From NCBI RefSeq assembly GCF_013186535.1, contig NZ_JABMCZ010000005.1, positions 434,001 to 498,000 of the forward strand: a stretch of DNA of 64,000 bases. Direction: 5' to 3'. Of this stretch, positions 1 through 7,465 are shown in pieces. The DNA comes from Nocardia terpenica (GTDB lineage Bacteria > Actinomycetota > Actinomycetes > Mycobacteriales > Mycobacteriaceae). The stretch's first letter is position 1. Each line of letters opens with the position of its first letter. Below the pieces are notes generated by a model that saw nothing but the letters and a program-made list of their open reading frames with translations, made no database searches and was not told the DNA's origin. The position numbers and the translations under genes are program-made.

Positions 1-251
1 GGACTGTCGGCACGACCACCGACAAGCCGAGCGAGGCGGCAACTACGACCGCCGACAGACAGACCGGACCGAACGGGAGTCTGGGCACGATCACCGACAG
101 GCCGACCGGGGCGGTGCCGACGACGCCCGCCGGACCGGCTGGGGCGGATGAGGTGGCGGCCGGTCAGGTGGGTTCCGAGGGAACGGCGGGTCGGGTGGCG
201 GAGTCGGGTGTGGTGGCGCCGCCGGGCGTCGACGCATCGACCAGGGCGTGA
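1..251 (+). CDS. C-terminal tail of the gene upstream of metI (probably metN), 5' end missing
   Basis: The frame starting at base 3 stays open from the window edge to TGA at 249-251. About 82 residues are visible, low in complexity and rich in Thr, Gly, Ala, Pro and Val, with no motif. The stop overlaps a possible GTG (248-250) and lies 11 bases before the metI ATG, so the two genes are co-transcribed. Methionine importers are usually encoded metN-metI, so this is probably the end of the ATP-binding subunit. That identity rests on context only, because no Walker or regulatory domain is inside the window. A disordered tail of this kind is not typical of MetN and may be lineage-specific. Confidence 0.55.
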   Translation, partial: TVGTTTDKPSEAATTTADRQTGPNGSLGTITDRPTGAVPTTPAGPAGADEVAAGQVGSEGTAGRVAESGVVAPPGVDASTRA

Positions 252-262
252 GAGGGGCTGGG

Positions 263-925
263 ATGCATACCGATTGGGGACAGTTGCGGCCGGTGTTGGG
301 GGAGGCCGTTGGGACGACCATTTATCTGGTGGGGTTGACGTTCGTGGTGGGTGGGGTGGTGGGGCTGGTGTTGGGCACCCTGCTGTACACCACGCGCAAG
401 GGTGGGCTGTTGGCCAATGCGCCGATTCACCTGTTGCTCAATGTGCTGGTGAATGTGGTGCGGCCGATTCCGTTCATCATTCTGCTGGCGGCGCTGGGGC
501 CGGTGACATTGCAGGTGGTCGGGACGACCATCGGGACCGATGCGGCGGCGTTCGTCATGATCGTGGGCGCCTCGTTCGGCATTGCCCGCATCGTGGAACA
601 GAATCTGGTCACCGTGGATCCGGGGGTCATCGAGGCCGCCCGGTCGATGGGGGCGGGGCCGCTGCGGATCATTCTCACGCTGCTGATTCCGGAAGCGTTG
701 GGGCCCTTGGTGCTCGGCTATACCTTCGTGGTGATCGCCATCGTCGACATGTCGGCCATGGCCGGAACGGTCGGCGGCGGTGGGCTGGGCGATTTCGCCA
801 TGGTCTACGGCTATCAGCGGTTCGACTGGCAGGTCACACTGGTGGCGACGCTGATCATTATCGCCGGGGTGCAGGGCGTGCAGTTCGCCGGGAACTGGCT
901 CGCCCGCCGGGTGCTGCGCCGCTGA
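263..925 (+). CDS. metI: Methionine ABC transporter permease MetI
   Basis: A 220-residue inner-membrane permease with about five to six hydrophobic segments. The cytoplasmic EAA loop that docks the ATPase is clear around residues 130-152 (EAARSMGAGPLRIIL). Length and pattern fit the MetI family, which imports D- and L-methionine with MetN and a MetQ lipoprotein. The ATG at 263 is preferred over the GTG at 248: it follows the purine-rich AGAGGGGCTGGG and gives the usual N-terminus. The upstream partial gene ends 11 bases before the ATG. No metQ lies downstream within the window, so the binding protein must be on the other side or elsewhere. A strong hairpin follows the stop. Confidence 0.88.
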   Translation: MHTDWGQLRPVLGEAVGTTIYLVGLTFVVGGVVGLVLGTLLYTTRKGGLLANAPIHLLLNVLVNVVRPIPFIILLAALGPVTLQVVGTTIGTDAAAFVMIVGASFGIARIVEQNLVTVDPGVIEAARSMGAGPLRIILTLLIPEALGPLVLGYTFVVIAIVDMSAMAGTVGGGGLGDFAMVYGYQRFDWQVTLVATLIIIAGVQGVQFAGNWLARRVLRR

Positions 926-935
926 GCCATAGCGC

Positions 936-975
936 GATGCCTCCGGCGTACCGATGAGGGGACGCCGGAGGCATC
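936..975. terminator. Bidirectional hairpin terminator between metI and sufT
   Basis: A perfect 14-base inverted repeat (GATGCCTCCGGCGT at 936-949, ACGCCGGAGGCATC at 962-975) with a 12-base loop. It lies between two convergent genes and could stop transcripts from both sides. There is no long U tract, as is common in actinobacteria. Confidence 0.75.
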
Positions 976-1003
976 GAGCATTTCGTGATTCCGAGCGAGG
1001 TCT

Positions 1004-1363
1004 TCAGACCGTGAAGCCCAAGGCGCGCAGCTGTTCCCGCCCGTCCTCGGTGATCTTGTCCGGGCCCCACGGGGGCATCCAGACCCAGTTGATCTTCAGG
1101 TCCTCGACCAGGCCGCTGCGGACCAGGGCGTTGCGGGACTGGTCCTCGATGACGTCGGTCAGCGGGCAGGCCGCGGACGTGAGGGTCATGTCCAGGACGG
1201 CGATGTCCTCCTCGACGCGCAGGCCGTAGACCAGGCCGAGATCCACGACGTTGATACCCAATTCGGGGTCGACGACGTCGCGCATCGCCTCTTCGATGTC
1301 CTCGAGCAGCCGCATCTCCTCGGCGGACAGCTGCTGCTCGTCGGTCGGGGTCGTCTCACTCAT
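1004..1363 (-). CDS. sufT: Fe-S assembly factor SufT (MIP18/DUF59 family)
   Basis: A 119-residue cytosolic protein that is a single DUF59/MIP18 domain. It holds the family core DPELGINVVDLGLVY at residues 32-46 and the conserved cysteine in TSAACPLTD (Cys66). SufT helps assemble or deliver Fe-S clusters, mainly under high demand, and in actinobacteria it is the last gene of the suf operon, as here. The ATG at 1363 overlaps the end of sufU by 8 bases, so translation is probably coupled. The gene is transcribed with the whole sufR-to-sufT unit and ends at the 936-975 hairpin. The M. tuberculosis counterpart would be Rv1466. Confidence 0.9.
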   Translation of the reverse strand: MSETTPTDEQQLSAEEMRLLEDIEEAMRDVVDPELGINVVDLGLVYGLRVEEDIAVLDMTLTSAACPLTDVIEDQSRNALVRSGLVEDLKINWVWMPPWGPDKITEDGREQLRALGFTV

Positions 1364-1814
1364 GCTTGCTCTCCTCTGCCGAGGTTATCCGAACCACCGC
1401 GTCCTTGAACGCCATCCAGCCCAGCAGCGCGCACTTGACCCGCGCCGGATACTTCGACACACCCGCCAGCGCGACACCGTCGCCGAGGACGTCCTCGTCG
1501 CCCTCGATGGTGCCGCGGCTGGAGACCATCTCGCTGTAGGAGTCGACGACCTTCAGCGCCTGCTGCACCGGCAGGCCGATGACCTGATCGGTGAGGATCG
1601 AGGTGGCCGCCTGGCTGATCGAGCAGCCCTGGCCGTCGTAGGAGACGTCGGCGACGTCGCCGTTGTCGTCGATGTGTACGCGCAGGGTCACCTCGTCGCC
1701 GCAGGTCGGGTTGACGTGGTGCACCTGCGCACCGAACGGCTCCCGCAGCCCGCGATGGTGCGGGTGTTTGTAGTGGTCCAGGATGACTTCCTGGTACATC
1801 TGCTCCATGCGCAT
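1356..1814 (-). CDS. sufU: SufU, zinc-dependent sulfurtransferase
   Basis: A 152-residue IscU-like protein. The conserved ligands are all present: Cys38 and Asp40 in NPTCGDE, Cys64 in GQGCSIS and Cys128 in RVKCALLGW. SufU proteins of Gram-positive bacteria carry zinc and accept persulfide sulfur from SufS rather than acting as a full scaffold. The start is taken at the ATG at 1814; an internal ATG two codons later (MEQMYQ) is equally possible. The gene sits 3 bases after the sufS stop, its functional partner, and overlaps sufT by 8 bases. Confidence 0.93.
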   Translation of the reverse strand: MRMEQMYQEVILDHYKHPHHRGLREPFGAQVHHVNPTCGDEVTLRVHIDDNGDVADVSYDGQGCSISQAATSILTDQVIGLPVQQALKVVDSYSEMVSSRGTIEGDEDVLGDGVALAGVSKYPARVKCALLGWMAFKDAVVRITSAEESKHE

Positions 1815-1817
1815 GAT

Positions 1818-3071
1818 CTATGCAACTCCGAAGAAGCTCTGTGCCTTCCGCACCGCGGCGACGAGGGCATCGACCTCGTCGAGGGTGTTGTAGACGGCGA
1901 ACGAGGCACGGGCGGTGGCGGGAACGCCGAGCCGGCGCATCAGCGGCCACGCGCAGTGATGACCCACGCGCACCGCGACGCCCTCGTCGTCCAGGATCTG
2001 GCCCACGTCGTGGGCGTGGATGCCGTCGACGACGAACGAGACCGCGCCACCGCGGGCGACATTCTCGGTCGGGCCGATGATGCGCACGCCGTCGAGCGCG
2101 CCGAGGCCCTCGAGCGCCGCACCGGTGAGCGCATGCTCGTGTGCCGCAACGGCTTCCATGCCGATCGCGTCGAGATACCGCACCGCCGCGCCCAATCCGA
2201 CCACCTGCGAGGTCATCGGCACACCGGCCTCGAACCGCTGCGGCGGCGGGGCGTAGGTGCTGCCCTCCATGGTGACCGTCTCGATCATGGAACCACCGGT
2301 GATGAACGGCGGCGTCTCCTCCAGCAGCGCGTAGCGGCCGTACAGCACGCCCACCCCGGACGGCCCGAGCATCTTGTGCCCGGAGAACGCGGCGAAGTCG
2401 ATCCCGAGCTCCCGCAAGTCCACCGGCGCGTGCGGCACCGACTGGCAGGCGTCGAGCACCGTCAGGGCGCCGACTTCCCGTGCGCGGCGGACCATTTCGG
2501 CGACATCGGCGACCGCGCCGGTGACATTGGACTGGTGGGTGAACGCGACCACCTTGGTGGCGGGCGACAGCTCGAGCGAGTCGAGGTCGATGCGGCCGTC
2601 GTCGGTAATGCCGTACCACTTCAGCGTGGCCCCCGTGCGCCGCGCGAGTTCCTGCCACGGAACGAGATTCGCGTGATGCTCCAGCTCGGTGACGACGATC
2701 TCGTCACCGGGGCCGACGCGGTACGGGAACCGGTCGTCGGCGAAGGAGTAGGCCACCAGGTTCAGCGATTCGGTCGCGTTCTTGGTGAACACGATCTCGT
2801 TCGGCTGCACGCCCACGAAGCGCGCGATGTCGGCACGGGCGCCCTCGTAGGCGTCGGTGGCCTCCTCGGCCAGCTGGTGCGCACCGCGGTGCACGGCGGC
2901 ATTGGCGGTGGTCAGAAATTCCCGCTCGGCGTCGAGGACGGCGAGGGGGCGCTGCGACGTGGCCCCGGAGTCCAGGTATACCAGGGGTTTTCCGTCGCGC
3001 ACGGTGCGGTGCAGGATCGGGAAGTCGGCCCGGATCCTCGCCACATCGAGCGTGCGCACGGTCGTCGTCAT
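1818..3071 (-). CDS. sufS: SufS cysteine desulfurase
   Basis: A 417-residue class II PLP-dependent cysteine desulfurase of full length. The PLP lysine lies in SGHKMLG (Lys233), the cofactor histidine region in ELEHHANLVPW (129-139), and the persulfide-forming cysteine in RVGHHCAWPLM (Cys373). It removes sulfur from L-cysteine and passes it to SufU for cluster building by the SufBCD scaffold. The ATG at 3071 is 3 bases from the sufC stop, so the genes form one operon. It corresponds to Rv1464 (csd) in the syntenic M. tuberculosis operon. Confidence 0.95.
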   Translation of the reverse strand: MTTTVRTLDVARIRADFPILHRTVRDGKPLVYLDSGATSQRPLAVLDAEREFLTTANAAVHRGAHQLAEEATDAYEGARADIARFVGVQPNEIVFTKNATESLNLVAYSFADDRFPYRVGPGDEIVVTELEHHANLVPWQELARRTGATLKWYGITDDGRIDLDSLELSPATKVVAFTHQSNVTGAVADVAEMVRRAREVGALTVLDACQSVPHAPVDLRELGIDFAAFSGHKMLGPSGVGVLYGRYALLEETPPFITGGSMIETVTMEGSTYAPPPQRFEAGVPMTSQVVGLGAAVRYLDAIGMEAVAAHEHALTGAALEGLGALDGVRIIGPTENVARGGAVSFVVDGIHAHDVGQILDDEGVAVRVGHHCAWPLMRRLGVPATARASFAVYNTLDEVDALVAAVRKAQSFFGVA

Positions 3072-3074
3072 GTC

Positions 3075-3851
3075 TCAGGCTCCCGCCGTCGCCGTCTGGG
3101 TGAATCGGACGTAGCCGTTGGCGTCGAGTTCCTCGGCCAGCTCGGGGCCGCCCTCGGCCACGATGCGGCCGCCCACGAACACGTGCACGAACTGCGGCTG
3201 GATGTAGCGCAGGATGCGGGTGTAGTGGGTGATGAGCAGGACGCCGCCGTTCTCCCGCTCCTTGTAGCGGTTGACGCCCTCGGAGACGATGCGCAGCGCG
3301 TCGACGTCCAGGCCGGAGTCGGTCTCGTCGAGGATGGCGATGCGCGGCTTGAGCAGGCCCAGCTGCAGGATCTCGTGGCGCTTCTTCTCGCCGCCGGAGA
3401 AGCCCTCGTTCACGCTGCGCTCGGCGAAGGCGGGGTCGATGTCCAGCTCGCCCATCGACTCCTTGACCTCCTTGACCCAGTGCCGCAGCTTCGGGGCCTC
3501 GCCGCGGACGGCGGTGGCGGCGGTGCGCAGGAAGTTCGACATCGAGACGCCGGGCACCTCGACCGGGTACTGCATGGCCAGGAACAGGCCCGCGCGGGCG
3601 CGTTCGTCGACGGACATGGCCAGCACGTCCTCGCCGTCGAGGGTGATCGAGCCCCGGGTCACCGTGTACTTGGGGTGGCCCGCGATGGCGTAGGACAGCG
3701 TCGACTTGCCGGAGCCGTTGGGGCCCATGATGGCGTGCGTCTCACCGGATTTCACGGTGAGGTCGACGCCGTTGAGGATCTTGATGGGCTCGCCGGTCTC
3801 GTCCGGGTTGGCGACCTCGACGTGCAGGTCCTTGATTTCGAGGGTGGTCAT
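3075..3851 (-). CDS. sufC: SufC, ATPase of the SufBCD scaffold
   Basis: A 258-residue soluble ABC-type ATPase with no membrane partner. Walker A is GPNGSGKST (about 43-51), the signature region is EGFSGGEKKRHEI, and Walker B is IAILDETDSGLDVDAL, with the Glu-to-Asp reading typical of SufC (DETDSG). SufC binds SufB and SufD and powers the conformational change needed for Fe-S assembly. The ATG at 3851 follows a 24-base gap after sufD, the widest gap in the operon. No oddities are seen. Confidence 0.95.
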   Translation of the reverse strand: MTTLEIKDLHVEVANPDETGEPIKILNGVDLTVKSGETHAIMGPNGSGKSTLSYAIAGHPKYTVTRGSITLDGEDVLAMSVDERARAGLFLAMQYPVEVPGVSMSNFLRTAATAVRGEAPKLRHWVKEVKESMGELDIDPAFAERSVNEGFSGGEKKRHEILQLGLLKPRIAILDETDSGLDVDALRIVSEGVNRYKERENGGVLLITHYTRILRYIQPQFVHVFVGGRIVAEGGPELAEELDANGYVRFTQTATAGA

Positions 3852-3875
3852 GAAGTTCCTTTTCGGGTAGGTGGG

Positions 3876-5054
3876 TCAGGCGCCGATGGCGGCGAGCTCG
3901 GCCTCGATGGCCGTCTCCAGCCGCTCCCGGACCTCGGGAACCGCGATCTTCTGGATGATCTCGTGGAAGAAGCCGCGCACGACCAGCCGTCGCGCCGCCT
4001 CCTCCGGGATGCCGCGGGCGCGCAGGTAGAACAGCTGCTCGTCGTCGAAACGACCGGTGGCCGAGGCGTGTCCGGCGCCGAGGATCTCGCCGGTCTCGAT
4101 CTCCAGGTTGGGTACCGAGTCGGCGCGGGCGCCGTCGGTGAGCACCAGGTTGCGGTTGGCCTCGTAGGTGTCGGTGCCCTCGGCCTCGGCGCGGATCAGC
4201 ACGTCGCCCACCCACACGGTGTGCGCGTCCGGCCTGCCGGAGTGCGGGTCGCCCTGCAGCGCACCCTTGTACAGCACGTTCGACTTGCAGTGCGGCACCG
4301 CGTGATCCACCAGCAGGCGCTGCTCGAAGTGCTGGCCGTCGTCGGCGAAGTACAGGCCGAGCAGTTCGGCGTCGGCGCCCGGGCCGTCGTAGCGGACGGT
4401 CGCGGTCAGCCGGACCAGATCGCCGCCGAGGGTGACGTCGGTGTGCCGCAGCACGGCGTCGCGGCCGAGCCGGGCGTGGTGGGCGGTAGCGTGCACGGCG
4501 TCGTCGGCCCAGTCCTGCACGGCCACGACGGTCAGCTTCGCGCTGTCGCCGAGCACGAATTCGACGTTCTCGGCGTAGGTTCCGCTGCCACGCTGGTCGA
4601 GCACGACCGTGGCGACGGCGAAGTTGCCGAGCCGGATCTGCAGGTGGCCGTAGGCGGTCTTGCCCTCGCCCGGGCCGGTGACGGTGATCGTGACCGGCTC
4701 GGCCACCTCGGTCTCCGCGCCGACCGAGACGACCGTGGCCTGCTCGAAGCCCGAATAGGCCTGGGCGGCAACGCGATCGGACGGGACACCGGCGGCGCCC
4801 AGGCGGGCGTCGGCACGGCCGACCGTCTCCACGGTCACGCCGTCGGCGGCCGCGACCTCGACGGTGGCGGCGCCGTCGCGTACCGCGGTGCCGTCGTGCA
4901 GGCCGCGCAGCCGGCGCAGCGGGGTGAACCGCCAGGCCTCGTCCTTGCCCGAGGGCACCTCGAAGGCGTCCACGTCGAACGAGGTGAACAGCTCGCCCTT
5001 GTTGGCGCCCGGGACCCTGGCCTCACCGGCAACGGCAACGTTCTCGACCGGCAT
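3876..5054 (-). CDS. sufD: SufD, Fe-S scaffold subunit
   Basis: A 392-residue SufB/SufD-family protein with the right-handed beta-helix core and C-terminal SufC-binding region (about residues 340-385). The open frame continues upstream inside sufB, but the true start is the ATG at 5054-5052 giving MPVENVAVAG; it overlaps the sufB stop as TGATG, so the two scaffold subunits are translationally coupled. The early motif DEAWRFTPLRRL is typical of SufD. It forms the SufBC2D complex with SufB and SufC. Confidence 0.93.
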   Translation of the reverse strand: MPVENVAVAGEARVPGANKGELFTSFDVDAFEVPSGKDEAWRFTPLRRLRGLHDGTAVRDGAATVEVAAADGVTVETVGRADARLGAAGVPSDRVAAQAYSGFEQATVVSVGAETEVAEPVTITVTGPGEGKTAYGHLQIRLGNFAVATVVLDQRGSGTYAENVEFVLGDSAKLTVVAVQDWADDAVHATAHHARLGRDAVLRHTDVTLGGDLVRLTATVRYDGPGADAELLGLYFADDGQHFEQRLLVDHAVPHCKSNVLYKGALQGDPHSGRPDAHTVWVGDVLIRAEAEGTDTYEANRNLVLTDGARADSVPNLEIETGEILGAGHASATGRFDDEQLFYLRARGIPEEAARRLVVRGFFHEIIQKIAVPEVRERLETAIEAELAAIGA

Positions 5055-6490
5055 CAGCCGACGGCTCCTTCCATCTGCAGCTCGATCAGGCGGTTCAGCT
5101 CGAGCGCGTATTCCATGGGCAGTTCCTTGGCGATCGGCTCGACGAAGCCGCGCACCACCATCGCCATCGCCTCGTCCTCGGTGAGGCCGCGGCTCATCAG
5201 GTAGAACAGCTGGTCTTCGCTCACCTTGGAGACGGTGGCCTCGTGGCCCATCGTCACGTCGTCCTCGCGGATGTCGACGTAGGGGTAGGTGTCGGAGCGG
5301 CTGACCGTATCCACCAGCAGCGCATCGCATTTCACGGTCGAGCGGGAGCCGTGCGCGCCCTTGTTGACCTGGACCAGGCCGCGGTAGGAGGCCCGGCCGC
5401 CGCCGCGCGCCACCGACTTCGACACGATGGTCGAGGAGGTGTGCGGCGCCAGGTGCAGCATCTTCGCGCCGGTGTCCTGGTGCTGGCCCTCGCCGGCGAA
5501 GGCGATGGACAGCACCTCGCCCTTGGCGTGCTCGCCGGTCATCCACACGGCCGGGTACTTCATGGTGACCTTGGAGCCGATATTGCCGTCGATCCACTCC
5601 ATGGTCGCGCCCGCCTCGGCCTTGGCCCGCTTGGTGACCAGGTTGTAGACGTTGTTGGACCAGTTCTGGATGGTGGTGTAGCGGCAGCGGCCACCCTTCT
5701 TCACGATGATCTCCACGACCGCCGAGTGCAGGGAGTCCGAGCTGTAGATCGGCGCGGTGCAGCCCTCGACGTAGTGCACGTAGGCGTCCTCGTCGACGAT
5801 GATCAGCGTCCGCTCGAACTGACCCATGTTCTCGGTGTTGATCCGGAAGTAGGCCTGCAGCGGGATGTCCACGTGCACGCCCGGCGGCACGTAGATGAAC
5901 GAACCACCCGACCACACCGCGGAATTCAGCGCGGAGAACTTGTTGTCGCCCGACGGGATGACCGAGCCGAAGTACTGCTGGAAGATCTCCGGGTGCTCGC
6001 GCAGACCGGTGTCGGTGTCGAGGAAGATGACGCCCTGCTTCTCCAGGTCCTCGCGGATGGAGTGGTAGACGACCTCCGACTCGTACTGGGCGGCGACGCC
6101 CGCGACCAGGCGCTGCTTCTCCGCCTCCGGGATACCCAGCTTGTCGTAGGTGTTCTTGATGTCCTCGGGCAGGTCTTCCCAGGACGCGGCCTGCTTCTCG
6201 CTGGACCGCACGAAGTATTTGATGTTGTCGAAATCGATGCCGTCGAGGTTGGAACCCCAGCTCGGCATGGGCTTGCGGTCGAAGATGCGCAGCGCCTTCA
6301 GCCGGAAATCGAGCATCCACTCGGGTTCGCTCTTCTTCGCCGAGATGTCGCGCACGACGTCCTCGGACAAGCCTCGCTTGGCACTGGCACCGGCGGTATC
6401 CGAGTCTGCCCAGCCGTAGCCGTACTTACCCAGGGAGGCAATCGTCTCCTCCTGGGTCAGCGGCTGCACCTGGTCGGCGGTCGTCGTCAT
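5054..6490 (-). CDS. sufB: SufB, Fe-S scaffold subunit (no intein)
   Basis: A 478-residue protein covering the complete SufB length, including the region ending in the conserved VRGFVEPIAKELPMEY segment. SufB is the main site where the cluster is assembled on the SufBCD scaffold. The reading frame is continuous and contains no intein, whereas the M. tuberculosis copy (Rv1461) is known to be interrupted by one. The ATG at 6490 overlaps the sufR stop by 4 bases (ATGA), and its own stop overlaps the sufD start, so regulator and scaffold genes are tightly coupled. Confidence 0.95.
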   Translation of the reverse strand: MTTTADQVQPLTQEETIASLGKYGYGWADSDTAGASAKRGLSEDVVRDISAKKSEPEWMLDFRLKALRIFDRKPMPSWGSNLDGIDFDNIKYFVRSSEKQAASWEDLPEDIKNTYDKLGIPEAEKQRLVAGVAAQYESEVVYHSIREDLEKQGVIFLDTDTGLREHPEIFQQYFGSVIPSGDNKFSALNSAVWSGGSFIYVPPGVHVDIPLQAYFRINTENMGQFERTLIIVDEDAYVHYVEGCTAPIYSSDSLHSAVVEIIVKKGGRCRYTTIQNWSNNVYNLVTKRAKAEAGATMEWIDGNIGSKVTMKYPAVWMTGEHAKGEVLSIAFAGEGQHQDTGAKMLHLAPHTSSTIVSKSVARGGGRASYRGLVQVNKGAHGSRSTVKCDALLVDTVSRSDTYPYVDIREDDVTMGHEATVSKVSEDQLFYLMSRGLTEDEAMAMVVRGFVEPIAKELPMEYALELNRLIELQMEGAVG

Positions 6491-7356
6491 TCGGCACTCC
6501 TTCCGGAGTCGATCGTGGTCGCCGCTGCGGGCTGTGCAGCGGCCTTACGTGCGTTCGTGGTCCCGGCACGATCATTCGTCGTCCCGGCACGGTCGTTCAT
6601 GGTCCCGGCACGCTTTTGGCCGGGATCCCCCGAGGGCAGGAACAGCGGGACGTGGGTGGTGCAGGCGCAGTCGCCGTTGGCGATGGTCGCCAGTCGCTGC
6701 ACGTGCGTGCCGAGCAGCTCGCGGAACGCCTCCAGCTCGGCGGCGCACAGCTCCGGAAATTCCTCGGCCACGTGCGACACCGGGCAGTGGTGCTGGCAGA
6801 TCTGCACGCCGGCGCCGACCTTGCGGGTCGAGGCGGCGAAACCGGCGTCGGTGAACGCCTCGGCGATCTCCTCCGCCTTGGCGGCGGTGGACTCCGGCGT
6901 GTGCCGGGCCAGCTTGTCGATGTCGGCGACGATGACGCCGACCCGGGTGCGGGCGAAGTCGACGATCGCGGCGTCGCCCCCGAGCTCGCGCAGGCGGCGC
7001 ATGGCCGCGCCCGCGAGATCGTCGTAGGCGTGCCCGAGTCGGCCGCGACCCCTGGCGGTGAGCTGGTACTGCTTGGCCGGGCGGCCCCGGCCCTTCTGCT
7101 GCCAGGGCGCCGAGCGGGTGGCCCGGGCCTCGCCGGATTCGATCAGCGCGTCGAGGTGGCGACGCACCCCCGCCGCGGCCAGGTTCAGCCGCTCGCCGAT
7201 GGCGGTCGCGGTGATGGGGCCCTCCTCCAGCAGCAGCTGGACGATAGCCTCGCGGGTGTGCCCCTCGCCCGCCGGGGTCGCGGGCACGACAGCGGGCCGG
7301 ACGCCTTCCGAGCGCCCGGCACCTGCCTGCACATTCCGCAAACCCACGGTTTTCAC
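6487..7356 (-). CDS. sufR: SufR, Fe-S-sensing repressor of the suf operon, with a repeat-derived tail
   Basis: A 289-residue winged-helix (ArsR/DeoR-like) regulator if started at GTG 7356. The HTH covers about residues 28-80. The C-terminal domain holds cysteines at 187, 191, 204, 230 and 232 (ICQHHCP, LCAAEL, DCAC), matching the cluster ligands of SufR proteins. It is expected to bind a [4Fe-4S] cluster and repress the operon when Fe-S supply is adequate. A match to the mycobacterial SufR operator overlaps the chosen start, so the real start could be a later GTG (7332). After about residue 243 the protein runs into a repetitive tail (PGQKRAGT, NDRAGTT twice) encoded by a dispersed DNA repeat; this tail is unlikely to belong to the ancestral fold. 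Confidence 0.88.
   Translation of the reverse strand: MKTVGLRNVQAGAGRSEGVRPAVVPATPAGEGHTREAIVQLLLEEGPITATAIGERLNLAAAGVRRHLDALIESGEARATRSAPWQQKGRGRPAKQYQLTARGRGRLGHAYDDLAGAAMRRLRELGGDAAIVDFARTRVGVIVADIDKLARHTPESTAAKAEEIAEAFTDAGFAASTRKVGAGVQICQHHCPVSHVAEEFPELCAAELEAFRELLGTHVQRLATIANGDCACTTHVPLFLPSGDPGQKRAGTMNDRAGTTNDRAGTTNARKAAAQPAAATTIDSGRSAE
6553..6627 (+). repeat. Dispersed hairpin repeat, copy 1 (inside sufR), with tandem arm copies
   Basis: A hairpin with left arm GGTCCCGGC (6601-6609), loop ACGCTTTTG (6610-6618) and right arm GCCGGGATC (6619-6627; one mismatched pair). Its left flank carries two further 21-base units, at 6553-6573 and 6574-6594, each containing GTCCCGGCACG, continuing in phase into the hairpin at 6595. 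Because 21 is a multiple of three the sufR frame is kept, and the repeat encodes the tail. It belongs to the same family as the copies near 13016, 14511 and 36362. Confidence 0.8.
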
Positions 7357-7367
7357 AACATCAGTGT
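7353..7367 (-). promoter_or_regulatory. Probable SufR operator at the sufR start
   Basis: On the minus strand the sequence reads ACACT-GATGT-TGTGA. This matches exactly the ACACT-N5-TGTGA motif that I recall being reported for M. tuberculosis SufR. It contains the inverted repeat CACA/TGTG and covers the GTG at 7356, so a bound repressor would block a promoter whose transcript starts at or very near the coding region. It may also affect the divergent mptB gene 100 bases away. Confidence 0.7.
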
Positions 7368-7465
7368 GGCGGAATTCCTTCCCGCAATCTAGTAAGGGTC
7401 GCCTGACTCGATGGGTGACGATCCGGTCCCTATGACCGACCTCACCCGAACTAGGCTTCCCAGAC

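Noticed and set aside
1251..5204. A 1317-codon open frame on the plus strand across the suf operon
   Set aside because: It is antisense to sufU, sufS, sufC and sufD, which have clear motifs. High GC removes stops in the mirror frame. The product is His/Arg/Asp-rich without any domain.
5054..6490. Intein in sufB, as in M. tuberculosis
   Set aside because: The frame is continuous at 478 residues with no splicing or homing-endonuclease motif.
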